Assembly (NCBI RefSeq): GCF_000004195.4
Contig: NC_030678.2
Span: 88,200,904-88,264,903 of the forward strand
Source: Xenopus tropicalis
Lineage: Eukaryota > Chordata > Amphibia > Anura > Pipidae
Reading direction: 5' to 3'
DNA: 64,000 nucleotides
Of the stretch, positions 1-19,850 are shown piece after piece. Made by a program: the position numbers and the translations under genes. The notes beneath the pieces are model-generated. The model did no database searches and was not told where the DNA came from. It saw only the letters and a list, made by a program, of their open reading frames with translations. Every line of letters starts with the position of its first letter. Position 1 is the stretch's first letter.

Positions 1-3515
<3,515 letters not shown>

Positions 3516-6500
3516 TTAACAGTAACCAGTTTAACCGATGGAAATGACATCTTTGTGTTAATATTATGCAGCGTCATTGTACGAATGTCACACTATTGCA
3601 GGAAATAAAGAGCACCAATAGTTTTAATATGTTACGAAAACAAAGGCATTCAAATGTCAAAGTCAAAAGATACAGTATTTTTGGTAGGACCCTGGACCAA
3701 TGTGGCAGCATCAGCCACAAGTTTAAGGATTAATTGCAGTGATATTTAAAGGTTCAGACTCCTTTCCACTGTGTGCTGTTAAAATACATTATACAGAGTT
3801 AACATTTAATGTTCTTTCTAAGGAGGAGATTTTTTGTCTTTGTAGTGATAATTCCTATCTTCAGAGGGCCCAGAATGTCCTTATGCACTCACAAATTAAA
3901 GTTAGTGTGGCACATGCAAACTGGTAATAACTTCCCCTAAGCAAGAAATGGCAAGAAATATTTACATTGTTGATTTTCCCCTGTTTTCAAGGCATCTCCT
4001 GGGTCTGGGAATTACAGAAATCAGCAAACAATTTCTGTACTGTGAATTTGCTTACTTAGGGTGGCACAGGCTGGGAGGCTGGAACCACAGGCTCATGCAT
4101 TATTTGTAGAGAAGGAGCATCAGTTGAGGGTCAAAATTAAACACCTAGAATCACTGGGAATGAATGCCCAACGACTTTGCACCACCCCTGTGGTTCCAGT
4201 GATTGTACCTTTCCTTGTCCGTTAATATCAAAGTTTTATTAAGATATTGTAAATCTACTAGGGAATACCATAGTTTTAGGAACATACTGTAGTTTCTGTC
4301 TTCTATTTACTAATTCCAGAGCAGAGAAGTCATTTTAGATGAATATTTTTAGGACCAAAGTTTACTAATCATGTTTGAGTTGAAGGTGTATCTATTAATT
4401 TATTTTTCAAGCAGACAGTAAAGTATGAGGCAGTAGCTTGTGTGCACACAGTGTTGGACTGAGATGCAGGAGCCCAGCAGAAACCCTTGGACCACAGGAC
4501 CACTTTTTAAACCTTTTTCTCCTCCCCTCGCTCAACCTCTTTCTTCTTCTTTTTCTAGTCTCTTTTCTTAACATACTATAATATTTACTCTATATTCCCA
4601 TACAGAAACATCAAATTACAATGAAATAGGCCATGTGGTTAGAAGCAGGTGGGCCCATTGACACCAGGACCCACAAGGCGTTTTCCTTGTATCTCAATGG
4701 GCCAGTATGATTCTAAATTGGTGGCTGATATCTAAAGTAGTTTATTTTTGAAGAGCACTGTGGAATATGTCAGTATAAGTAAAAGATAACAATAATAATA
4801 ATAATGGCATAACGTATCAGATACTGTTGAATAGTCATGCTTGCATCAAGCAGCTATTTTGCCTATTTAAAGATAATAGGCTAAATAGGCTATATTATAG
4901 GCTATATTGCCTATTTAAAAAACTAAGACTATAAAACTAACTTTTCTATTAGAATAAACAAAATTAACATTTGCAAAAATAAGAACGAAGCATCACATTT
5001 TGCAGTGTAATTTTGCTCATTTGCAAGGTTGTTAAATTGCAAATTCTAAAAAACACCCAGTTTGAAGGTTCAAAAAATAAGGCTTCTTCAGTAAAAGGTT
5101 TCTATGACATACACTGCACACACGTGAAAGCTACAAAAGGCTGGAAAGTAAGGGCCCACAGGTTTCCACAAATTATATTTAAAAGGTGCAATGAAATAAC
5201 TGTTTGATTGCAAGCTTTGTGTAAACAGGCATTGTGCCTTAATATAAGAGTTTTCTCCGGGCTGTATAATAACCATAATCCCTTCTTTCTGTGCTTGTTT
5301 ATATCTGTGCCTAGAAGTCTGAAGAAGCATGAAAGTACAAAAAGCAGAGAATTTAAGCTTAATGTTCCATTACTAGGAACATTATATTGAGGAATAGCTC
5401 TATAGAAACTAAGTACTGTAATAAAAAGGGCATGCAAAACCTGTTGCTAAATTCTACTTATTTCTAACTCTTATTTCTTCTCTTTTTATCACCTGATAAA
5501 TTAGGTTACAAAATAGGATTGAGTTGATAGACATGCAAAGCCAACCAGCCAGAGTAGAAACACTCAGCCGTAAGCTTAAGAAAATAACTAGTGGTAGATT
5601 TAAATGCTAAACTCCTAAAGGGAAACTATTCGTGTAAAGACTGTAGCTAGAGACTCTTATTTTAGTGAATCTTTAGAAATGTCACTTAAAACCAGGGGCA
5701 TGTTTTAAACATTAAAATGCAGTGTTTAAAAAAAATTCCAATATTAAACTCATTTTCTCCTATATGGGATCTCCGTCCAAAAAAAGAAAATGTAATTCCC
5801 ACATTTTCAGTAAACAAAACAATAAAGTATTCTAAATGGTTTTAAAGTTATTTGCAAATATGGTTGTGATAGTAAGACAAGAGACTTTCCAATATTCTTC
5901 CGAGTAGTGCCATGCAGCGGCCAATAGGAGATGAGCAGGCTTTTCTGTCAGTAGTGATTGCTTTTGCAATTTAGCAGAGACAGAAACTTTATTCTCTAAT
6001 AAGTGAAAGCAACTGAAGACAAGGGAGAACAAGGGCTCTGAAAATCCTGAAGAATATGGTAAGATGCTAATGATCTAGGGTTACTAGGTTGTCCCTTTAA
6101 AAGCGGTTGCCTATAAAAAAAAAACATGATACAGAACTGAATATATTTCAGTATTTTTAATTTAAAATGAAATGTAAGAGAACCAGAATTGCTTGAGGCT
6201 TTGGTTCACAATTAAAACTGAAAAGAATGGCTGCCAAAAGAACTATTTTTAGCTAGGGTCAAATATAATCTTGCAGTTTACTGTTGTGAGATGAATCTTG
6301 CCACTTGAACTGAACAGCTCCCAGCATTCTTTACTACTAAATAACAGATACATTTCTGCAGCTTTGCTTGAGTGGTTAGGGGGTCACATTTGATTAACCA
6401 TTTCTCCCAGAAAACCTATTTATATTTTACTTCCTTGGGATAAAGTAAGATTTTATCTTTCTATCTATATCTATCTGTCCTTTCAAAAAATTAAGTTACA

Positions 6501-6730
6501 CTTTGCTGCTGTTGCTGTCAAAATGCTGTATAAAAGTTTGCATATGCATACAGTATATACAAAACGGGTCTGCACTATCCTTCGAAAATCAATATGGTGA
6601 ATAAAGATCTACAGTTTTCAATAGGACTTCAACCAAAACATTGGACACTAACAATATATGATACAATTTTGTACGATTGTATGATTTGTACAAGTTTTTT
6701 TTATACAAGAGTTCTGGTCCTATCGAAAAC

Positions 6731-6799
6731 TATATATATATATATACAGTATATATATACACAAAGATAGATCATATATATACGTATATGTATATATAA
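6731..6799. repeat. AT-rich dinucleotide microsatellite
   Basis: Interrupted (TA)n runs with short CAGT, CAC and GATAG interruptions extend over about 70 bp, including TACGTATATGTA. It is a simple-sequence intronic repeat. Confidence 0.85.
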
Positions 6800-7609
6800 A
6801 CAGACCTTTTCAAAATAAATAAAACGAAAATATTCTTCTCATCTTTTGAGATCAATAACTTGAAAGATAATTTAAAAAATTAACACATGATCACGATCAG
6901 CTGGCATCTAAAGCAGAGAGTGAGGAAGTAATTTATGCCCTCGCCTATTCCCTTGTGTTAATGCTTTAAGCTCCTAGTGAGTTTCAACCTCCCACACATA
7001 CGGCAGCTAGTTCGGAATCACCAAAGCATAATGCTTTCGGCTAATGTAATTCGAGGGGCAAGGACAAATATAATTTAATCAGCTGCATAAAGGAACGGTA
7101 CAAAGATGCCATTAACACAAGTTGATGTGCAGATTGCTTACACAAAGGAGCATATTTTAAAACTGTCGAAACCTCAAAGGGAACAATTGGCACATTAATT
7201 GTGCGTCTAACAGTACAAAGTTAAAGGGGAGTGTACAATAAGGCACTGTCATGTACCAAGGAAATTAGCCCCTTTAAGCTAGTCTTTAACAAGTACATAA
7301 TTATGCTATCCAATTACTGCCAATAGCAATCACAGCTTTGTACAGGTTCAAGAAAAGCATTGCAAGATTTATAGAGGCTATCCCTGCTACCTGTGCATAT
7401 GGTTTTCTGACCAACATAAAGCAGTATCGTTTTACTTTTGGGCAGAAACCCCAAAAGTTACTTTTACTCAGGAAGGCTGTTGATTCTTATACATTTCACC
7501 ACAGGACAGCGATAAAGTTAAATGTCTGACTGTTATTGTTCTGTACCCACAGGAGCAGACTTTAATGTTATCCTATTTTTAAAATCTTAGCACAACCCAA
7601 GCAGTAGTT

Positions 7610-7715
7610 GGGCTCATTTATCAACCAGCTGCAGGTAGAACAACAAATGCAACAATTTAATTGGTTGCTATCTGTTACTGCTCATGGGCAAATTTTCCAG
7701 GGTTGATGAAACACC
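7610..7715. mobile_element. Fragment of a GGGCTCATTTATCAA-type MITE
   Basis: GGCTCATTTATCAACCAGCT is followed by AATTGGTTGCTATCTGTTAC and TGCTCATGGGCAAATTTTCC. This is the same vocabulary as the compact element at 17695-17852. An inverted partial (GCAACCAATCAAATTGTTGC) follows near 7800-7825. The copy is diverged and lacks one clear terminus. Confidence 0.55.
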
Positions 7716-8566
7716 TTCATGAAAACAAACTGGTGTCTGTCTGCATTGTGGGCTGTTTCACTTACATAAGAACTACATTACACTAGTGCAGTTGATCATA
7801 GCAACCAATCAAATTGTTGCATTTATTTTGTAGTTTATAGTAGACTAATGAAACTAATCCCATATTCATTTAATTTGTATATATGCACATTTCGTGACTT
7901 GATCAGTCATCACCAATAGCTAAGTTTATTAGTTGTATTTATTGTCAAAATGTCATCACCCAAGTGAAAGCCAAACCAGAATAGAAAATCTGTCAGTGCA
8001 ACCTGTGCAGTATTATGCTTGAGTCAATATGGCTATGTTGGTTGTGCTGGTCTTCAAAGCTGAACCTTGCTTAATGGGAGCTGCAATGGGGGTGTGGGTT
8101 AGCAAGCTGTAGGGAAGCAAATTGGAGTTAAGGTCCTGCTGCTTCTGTTTATTTTTGCCAGGTCTGACCCAGGATCACAATGAATATTTATACTAGGATA
8201 CATAATTGGTACTACTGGAAATCTATGAGATGCCCACGTTGAGCAAACAATGTGGAAAAATGTGTGATTTTAATCTGTACTCGATAGCAAATGTTGAGTG
8301 TAAAAGTGGTTTTTGAGAATTATTTGAGAAGCATAATGTTTTCATTTATCTTTAAGCCTGCTTGACTTTCATAGAATTCTTTTAATGGTTATCCATTGAT
8401 TTGGAACTACATTTTTTAAATTATATACCAATTAAGCTGCCATTAGTGTAGTCAATGAATGGCTTATTTAATTCCGCATATGCTCTAACTAGCATAGAAA
8501 TGTACTTTTTTGCTATTATAACGACTTTTCTTGGCATTCTCCCTAGTATATATGCCGAGTCCTTTT

Positions 8567-8761
8567 TTATAGCTTATACCCCAGCTGGTGCAATGGTTTG
8601 GCAACTGGGCGAAACCTTTTATTAAATCTCCTGTAATATCCTGCTAAATGTAGAAAGGAGCACAGTTGCCATATGACAGGTGGCTTTAGTTGTAAGATGG
8701 TAGCAATTTTCTTGGTCTGGTTTTGTTCTTTGAACACCATATCTAAACTCTGGAAATACAT
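8567..8761 (-). pseudogene. Ty3/gypsy LTR-retrotransposon pol remnant
   Basis: A minus-strand open frame carries, near its middle, FLHLAGYYRRFNKRF followed by AKPLHQL. This is the conserved reverse-transcriptase to RNase H linker of Ty3/gypsy polyproteins, usually of the form FLGLAGYYRRFI...AKPL. Only about 60 codons survive. No YxDD active site, integrase or LTR was seen nearby, so this is a decayed intronic fragment in the same orientation as csmd2. Confidence 0.65.
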
Positions 8762-8847
8762 ATCAATAGGCTAGGCAAACACTATGTTTTCATTCAAGTT
8801 ATTTATAATAATCTCAAAATTAAGATCTCCAAGGGGTATAATCAGTG

Positions 8848-8905
8848 AGTGATGAGCAAAATTTTTCACCAGACATGGATTCACTGCGCAACAATTTTTT
8901 TTTTG
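8848..8905 (+). mobile_element. Terminal fragment of a hAT-type MITE (TAGTGATGAGC family)
   Basis: GAGTGATGAGCAAAATTTTT and then CACCAGACATGGATTCACTG resemble the left end of the complete element at 15133-15412 (GATGATCGAAATTTTCGCCA, GGCATGGATTTGCAGCG). No right end is visible, so the copy is truncated. Confidence 0.5.
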
Positions 8906-9707
8906 ATTTTTACACAGGTTATTTTTTACAGGTTATTTTAAGCTTATAAAATGCCCCTTTGGCATCTGTGATTCCATAGGACATTCCTGTGAATTTGTAC
9001 AACCCTATGGGAGTAATGATGCCTGTTTATCATTGATTGAATGGTGGTATGAGAACTAAATTATGCTTTGCAGAGGGAAACTAGGGATTTTTCTGTCATC
9101 AGCAGATGGTTGACAACCTTTCTTTTTAACTGTGGCAGCTCGAAGACTACTGTTTCCTTCATCAGTCTCTACCAGCCTCCTCAGCATTCCTGTCACTTCT
9201 TTATATAAACTCAGTAGAAATATATAAGGGGTTGTTTATGTTTAAGAACACAGTGTGCAAAAAGGCAGCAAATGGACATTTTTTGCAGTGTGCAAACTGC
9301 TTTTGCCATATGGGTGCAGGCCTTTGTGCATTGTTATGAAATACAGAGACCTGTGGCAGTTCCTTGCATAGACTTCTGCCTGCATTAGGCAATGTTCTAT
9401 CTAAAAGAAATGGGTGGAGGGTGGCACGTAGGCGGTCCCTCTCCTGCTCCATACAAATTTGAACTTTATCATTTTGACTCAAAATTTTTTTGTACACTTT
9501 ATTTCTCATTGATGCCTTTTGAGCCAGCTGAGACTATAAATTGTGAACATTTGAATAAAATGCTTGGCCATCTAACCATGTTGGAAAAGATCTACAACAT
9601 CCTTTTCACCCCATTCACCTTTAAATATGACTATCTTTACATGCATATTAACTGTATAGATCATAGTTAGGTTAAAAGAAGACTCATCAACAAATTTTTT
9701 TTGCCTA

Positions 9708-13702
<3,995 letters not shown>

Positions 13703-14826
13703 TTAGAACAAATGGTTTATATTCTTGGGTGATCAAGTAAATCACCTCTTTTTACTAGTTCAAAACTAAATGCTGTATTGTGAGAACTGTGCACAATTTG
13801 CAACCAATAAGATGTCTGTCTTAAATCCAATACATTTTCAGAAACACAATGTTCCTTGGCCAGAGAGCAAAAAATAGAAATTTAAAATTGAAATGGAATT
13901 TTTTTATATTTAGCACCTATATTTTATGTTTGCTAAATCCAAGCAGGATCTGCGGCTTCACTGCCACCACTCTGCCAACTTGTTTAATTAAGCTTTATAG
14001 AACAGTAAAGCTGTATATAAATATAGGATATGTTTTTCTTTAAACACTTAACTCTTACCAAATATCCTTTCAACAGTTAAATAACAATTATAAACAACAT
14101 TTTAAACTTGGATGAAGCTTTTAGTCATTTGATATGTATATAACTTGTAACAAAACAATGCTTAAATGTGAACACTATAAAATGGAACATTTCGAAGCTC
14201 TAGGCTTCTGTTGTTAACCTGTTTAGAATGTTTCCTGAGAGTGCCAAATCTTTGTAAATTCTAGGCTATGTGCCTGTGCGCCTGGAGGATTGATATCATT
14301 AGTCAGCATTGCAGGCTCTCTTATCTCTTGTTGACGCACTAACCTTGCTATTTTATTAGGGATTTTTTTATTTTGCAGTGGTGCCAGTTATTGGGATAGA
14401 AAGTGCAAGCCGCGAGTTTGTTTTATGATCTCTCCTTCTGGGCACACACCTCTGTGCAGGATAAATACAGCCCTGCTCCCCTGCAGACAGCATATAATAT
14501 GCTGAGCATACAGATTCTTCTGCATGGAGATTCTTAAGCAGCTTTTATTTCTGTCCGTCCATCTTTATGGCTGCTTCATGGTTTTCCAAACCTATGTTCT
14601 GCGTGTTACTAAATTTGAATGCTTATAGCCGAGTCAGGTGCATATGAAGCTGACATGTCACAACCAAATTAGGGCTGCTCAGTTATCTTAAATGGGAACA
14701 TGCCTAGACTAGCAATCTGTGGATTCTGGTAAAATGTCAGAGGGGATGCTGTAAGATGCCATAGACAGTTGCTATTTAGTGGGCTGGTGGGGGCCGTTTG
14801 GCCATCTGTGTGCTTAGAATGCCTGT

Positions 14827-15093
14827 TAATGATAAGCAAATCTGTCCTATTCTCTTCGCTGAAAAAGTCGCAAAACTGCTGAAATATTCACAAAAATGGT
14901 GAAAAATTTGCAAAATGTGGCTACTGTGCAACTTTTTTTGCATGATATAATTGACTAGTGATGAGCGAATTTTTTTTGTGAAACTGACACACACTGACAC
15001 ACTCCGAAGTTTCACAATTTTTTTTTGCCAAAGTGAAACGGGACAGATTCGCTCATCACTAATTTTGATGTGACTTATTTGGCGAAATCGCGA
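14827..15093. mobile_element. Nested hAT-type MITE remnants (TGATGAGCGAATCTGTCC family)
   Basis: An outer element opens with AATGATAAGCAAATCTGTCC and continues with GCGAAAAAGTCGC-like sequence. It is interrupted at 14956-15061 by a second short element with ends TAGTGATGAGCGAAT and ATTCGCTCATCACTA. After the inner element the outer sequence resumes (GGCGAAATCGCGAAATC) and stops where the 33-bp minisatellite begins. No clean 8-bp duplication was found for the inner copy. A 157-codon minus-strand open frame here is an artefact of the repeat. Confidence 0.65.
14956..15061. mobile_element. 106-bp hAT-type MITE with TAGTGATGAGCGAAT ends
   Basis: The two ends are perfect 15-bp inverted repeats. 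The interior is also partly palindromic, with GTGAAACTGACACA and GAAGTTTCAC stretches. It is small enough to be a solo fold-back derivative of the family seen complete at 15133-15412. Confidence 0.75.
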
Positions 15094-15096
15094 AAT

Positions 15097-15132
15097 CAGC
15101 AGACATCTAATGCAAAAGACACCCCTAATCAG
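15097..15132. repeat. Left-hand unit of the 33-bp minisatellite
   Basis: AGACATCTAATGCAAAAGAC then ACCCCTAATCAG is one slightly diverged unit of the array that continues at 15413. The two parts are separated only by the inserted hAT element. Confidence 0.85.
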
Positions 15133-15412
15133 TAGCGATGATCGAAATTTTCGCCAGGCATGGATTTGCAGCGAATTTCCGCATTTCGCCATTGGCGAAT
15201 TGTTTTGCGAAATTTCCGGGAGAATTTGGCATGGAAAAATTGGTTGCACTGAATTATTTTACGCCGTGCGTCAAATTAGGCGCGTAAAAAAAGGGTGCGG
15301 ACACGTAAAAAAAAATATATACGTGGGCAGCAAAAGAAATTAACGCAGGCGAAAAAAAGATTGCACGAAAAATGCGTTTCGCAAATTAACGGAACAGATT
15401 CGCTCATCACTA
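15133..15412 (+). mobile_element. 280-bp hAT-type MITE inserted in the minisatellite
   Basis: The element starts TAGCGATGATCGAAATTTTC and ends ACAGATTCGCTCATCACTA. It is flanked on both sides by the 8-bp direct repeat CTAATCAG (15125-15132 and 15413-15420). An 8-bp target duplication with TAGNGATG-type ends is typical of the hAT superfamily. Removing the element and one duplication restores a normal 33-bp repeat unit. There is no transposase frame, so it is non-autonomous. Confidence 0.85.
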
Positions 15413-15914
15413 CTAATCAGTAGACATCTAATGCAGAAGATGCCCCTAGCCAGAAGACATCTAATGCAGAAGACATCCCTAGTCAGAAGACATCTATTGC
15501 AGAAAACACCCCTAGTCAGAAGACATCTAATGCAGAAGACACCCCTAGTCAGAAGACATCTAATGCAGAAGACACCCCTAGTCAGAAGACATCTTATGCA
15601 GAAGACATCCCTAGTCAGAAGACATTCAATGCAGGAGACACCCCTAGTCAGAAGACATCTTATGTAGAAGACATCCCTAGTCAGAAGACATCTAATGCAG
15701 GAGACACCCCTAGTCAGAAGACATCTAATGCAGGAGACACCCCTAGTCAGAAGATATCTAATGCAGAAGACATCCCTAGTCAGAAGACATCTAATGCAGG
15801 AGACACCCCTAGTCAGAAGACATCTAATGCAGAAGACATCCCAAGTCAGAAGACATCTAATGCAGAAGACACCCCTAGTCAGAAGACATCTAATGCAGAA
15901 GACATCCCTAGTTA
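15413..15914. repeat. 33-bp minisatellite, about 15 units
   Basis: The unit is AGTCAGAAGACATCTAATGC followed by AGAAGACACCCCT (33 bp). About fifteen copies follow one another without any insertion or deletion. Because 33 is a multiple of three, long open frames arise on both strands: an 11-residue repeat MQKTPLVRRHL on the plus strand and CIRCLLTRGVF on the minus strand. Units alternate between GAAGACATCCC and GAGACACCCC variants. It ends at TAGTTAATCC. Confidence 0.95.
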
Positions 15915-17694
15915 ATCCTCCTGCCCTGCAATCCTTTTGTTTCACCACTGTTGGTTGAATACAGTTCTAAGGTATAAAACCAAACTGAACCCTAAACCCT
16001 CCAGTTTATAGCTTTATGCACAGTGGGAAGCCAAGTTATTGACCAGAACCTAACCCGGAAGCACTGTAATGTCACAGAAAATAAGGCTGGGGAGATTGAA
16101 ACGATTAAAGACAGGGCCTAAAATAAGGGAGGGCAATGGAGGCATGTGCCTAGGGTGCAATGGTGGGAGCCAATAGGCACATGCCTTTTTTGCCTGCCTA
16201 TCACTAGTTTCAGCACAACTGCAGTGGAATTTAGGGCACAAGTTTTGGTGGGGTGACGATTTCATTACAGCCCAAATGTGTCCAGTCAATAGATCCCACT
16301 GCTTTAGGGTTGGCCAGATTTAAACAGATGGAAGCCAAGTAGCTTGGAAGAGCCCATAAATAAATGGGGTTTGGTGGGGGTCCTAACTGATGTGCAATTG
16401 TAATGTATGATATGCATGCAAAACAGACTGGATAGTTTTGGTAGAGTCCAGCATCTTCTGATTCTGACACAGCTTATCCCCGTGCCTGTTTTACTGAATA
16501 CATGTAATTATCATGAAAGCTGACTACCCGATATAAATACAATTATTCCTATCTAACTTCTATTAAGTTATGGAAACTTTTGAATCATTGAATTATAGAG
16601 CAATTTCAATTAACATACAATTACTATTTAAGCATTGCTTTCCCTGTAAGAAAATAGCCCAAAATGAAGTATGCTAATGAATGCTTGGTCCACTGCATCT
16701 GCAATATGTAAAGGTCAAAAGTCACTGTATTTGATAGGCCAAAGATTGCTCGGCAGGTCCCAGCAATGGGAAGGTCACGGACTGTCAGTCTTCATTGGTG
16801 TGTGTGATAAGTACCAATTATTACAGGGTCATAATTGCAGAGCAGTTTAATGTGTCAGTGATAATAAGGAATTAAAATGCTGAGCATACAGTTAGATCCT
16901 TACCATCTCTGCAGAATTCAAATATCGACATCTTAGAAATCTTCAGTAAATAATGCACATGCTGAATAATTGCATATTTTCAAGATAAACACACAACATT
17001 CTCACAGCATTATTAAGTTATAAAAACTGAAATAATATATGTTTAAGTACCAGCCTCACCCCCAAATTCCGAGGAGGGTTCCCAGCCTCCCTAACTGCCA
17101 GCATGTAGGCACCCTGTGAATGCTGGATTGTGCTCCTGTGTCAAGGAATATGCCAAGAAATGGTTACATACTGTAAATACTCTGTCTTGGGTGTTCTGGC
17201 CTTGTTATCACTGTTTCTTTAGTAACCACTTCTTGTGTGGACATTTTGGCAAAAGGCAATTCTACCATTTGTCTATATGATACATTTTCCTGTTCCTGCA
17301 CGCTACTTCCTGTAGAGTTGAAAGTTAGCATGGAGACAGCAGTCCCATCTGCCATGTTATAAATAAATGACCTAGAAGTTACTGTGCTTGTCTGTCTGCT
17401 TCACCTATAGTAACACACCAGGTTAATTTAACCCACTGCTTTACAAACAGTTTATTATCATGGGAATGAAGAATGGTTATTGGACACAGATTCTTCTGTC
17501 ATTTAGCTGTAGAGCTAACTGGCCTGTAAAAGCTACCTGGTTTTCTTTTATGCACACTGTATACATTTCTACAGTGGCTGCCACTAGGAAAGAAAACATA
17601 TTTTATTACACTGCCAGTATAAAAGATAGGCACCTGAAGACTCTAACACTACTTTTAAGGCAACTGGGTAAACATATCAGTATTACAGACACTG

Positions 17695-17852
17695 GGGGTC
17701 ATTTATCAACACTGGGCAGTGACCTATGGTAACCAATCAAATTTTTGCATTCATTGTTCTACATGCAGCTGGCTGAAAAAAGGCAATCGCTGATTGGTTG
17801 CTATGGGTTACTGCCCATGGGCAAATTTGCCCAGTGTTAATAAATGAGCCCC
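17695..17852. mobile_element. 158-bp MITE with GGGGTCATTTATCAACACTG ends
   Basis: The ends GGGGTCATTTATCAACACTG(GGC) and (GCCCAG)TGTTAATAAATGAGCCCC are inverted repeats. The interior carries the complementary pair GGTAACCAATCA and TGATTGGTTGCT. A 4-bp ACTG occurs on both flanks. This end sequence is characteristic of an abundant Xenopus MITE group (T2-like); the usual TTAA duplication is not seen here. Confidence 0.75.
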
Positions 17853-19835
17853 ACTGTCTCTCAGCATTTCCCTAACCTATTATCATTGCCAAATGGTTTT
17901 AGATTATATGGGAGAAATCACAGGGGGTCATTAATAAAACTTGCACAGTGCAGACTTATTCGCACAGTGAACATATTTGCCGTGCCCATGTTTACATTTA
18001 TAAAGCTAGACTGGTGCATTTAATGTACACCACAACTTTGGTGGCATTATAAAACCATTATCTGCCTCCTACTCATTTGGTACATTCCAGGATCAGGCCT
18101 AAAAAGGAAAGTTTAATTGTGGCCTGAATGATGAGTGCTACCTGCATAAGCTACTGAATGAAAAACATAGTTTATGACATTGTCTTTTTTAAGTTAACCA
18201 GACACAACTCTCATCAATTAAAAATGCAAAATAGTTATTAACTTTCTTATATACAATTCCTAAAGCCACTGTACCACATGTACCACAGCCACGTGACTTT
18301 TTATGACCCATGTCCATTGCCATATGCCCTTGGGGACCATTTCTTTTTTATGTTTGGATATTCACACTGGTTGGGAGTGAGTTGTGTATGGGAAGCTTGC
18401 AGTGCTCTATAAAATATTTTATGGTATATGTTTTATGCCTTACGGAACCTGTGGAGAAAGAACTAGAAAAAATGGTACATCACAGTATTGTGTCATGTGT
18501 CAAATACTGCCTGAATGATAGTGGGACAAACTATTAGACTTTGTGGTGACTATGACATGACTACCATCAGAAGGGTTATAGGGGCACGGTTGAATTTTAA
18601 CCAGAGGGGGGTACCTGCTAGGCAGCACAAATTTATAACTTACATATAAACTTAAATATAAACAAAAGTAACTTTCATAAAAAACTCCCACAACTTACAT
18701 TTCAGCTTTTGTAGAATCTTGCATAACACACCAGTCACGCAGTGACAATGCAGAGCAGCTTGACAGGGCAGGCAGGTGTGTTTAAACTTATGCCAAACTT
18801 ATTTACTACCAATGAATTAAAAAAACTTCAAGTAAATTTCAGCAACCACCATTTGTTTTTTTTAATGACTTATAAGCACATTTATTAACTGAATTATTTA
18901 TATGAAATTCTTTTTATAAGTAACATCATGTGATCTGTTTACATGCAATAATTATATGAGCTGTCACCTACATGAACTTTTCAGCAATGGAATGACTAGT
19001 TATTGGATCCAACAGCAAGTTCCCCTTGGGAATATCTGATTTTCTATAGATATTGCAGTTGTTTATCAGTCAGAGTCCAATTGGGTCCCCTATAGTTCCT
19101 GGGCCTCCCAGCAGTTGTAACGTCTGTTTCCTCTATAATTACTCCCCTGCTTTTTTAGTAAAATGATTTCCATCATAGCAGCAATGCTTATTTAAACATA
19201 TCCATCATGTTTAACCTTTTGTTCTAGAAAAACCTACTAGCTACCTATTAGCTGCTAACTGACCTTTTATTAATGCTCATTAGGGGCATGGCCCACAGTG
19301 TTGGTACTACTCAGTTGTATTTATGCAGGGGCCCAGACAAATGGCTTTTATGTGGTTCCATGATTTCTGGTAGTGCCTCTGCAATAAGGCCACAGTCAGC
19401 TGCTGTGAAGAATCAGAACCCTCCCCACTACCTGCAGAATTGGCAAAGAAATAACAATTTGCCAACACTTCATCCAGTCCAAACAGTGGTACAGTCCCTG
19501 AGGGTCAATGGGGGTACCCCATACACTCATGCAAACCTCCTTGGAAACCGGACTTCCACCACTTTTGGTAATCCTTTCAGAAATGAATTATAGTTGCTTG
19601 TTTATTGTTATTATATGCATATTGATGGAAATCTTCTTCAAGCTAAAAATATAAATGTTAAATGAGGAAAGGCACTTTAAGGAATTAATTTGCCGGTGCA
19701 TTATAGTCCTCTAAATATAGAAGGAATGTACAGTAAAAAGTAGTGTTTTTGGTTATTACAATTTTCCCAAAAGCCGTACTAGTCCTGCCAATCTTTTCCG
19801 CTTCTTGCTGCCTCCTTTCCCAGGCTGTGTGTGTA

Positions 19836-19850
19836 GGGGAGGGGGGGGGG
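19836..19850 (+). repeat. G-run (GGGGA then eleven G)
   Basis: A homopolymeric G tract lies in the plus strand, so C-rich in the csmd2 transcript. It is a possible quadruplex-forming site in DNA, but it does not have four separated G tracts of clean spacing. Confidence 0.7.

Noticed and set aside
4845..4920. Local GCCTATTT / AAATAGGC palindromes
   Set aside because: Short, interrupted and AT-rich; not clearly different from random for this composition.
14776..15249. 157-codon minus-strand frame
   Set aside because: It crosses two nested hAT-type MITEs and part of a minisatellite; the SDERIC-like peptide is the translated terminal repeat.
15413..15914. CRISPR-like array of 33-bp repeats
   Set aside because: Units are contiguous with no unique spacers, and the setting is a vertebrate intron. 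It is a minisatellite.
15340..15948. 202-codon minus-strand protein with repeated CIRCLLTRGVF
   Set aside because: The frame is produced by a 33-bp tandem repeat without internal stops and runs into a hAT element. There is no initiation context or relation to a known family.
19836..19850. Regulatory G-quadruplex
   Set aside because: It is a single homopolymeric G-run rather than four separated tracts, deep inside an intron, with no supporting context.
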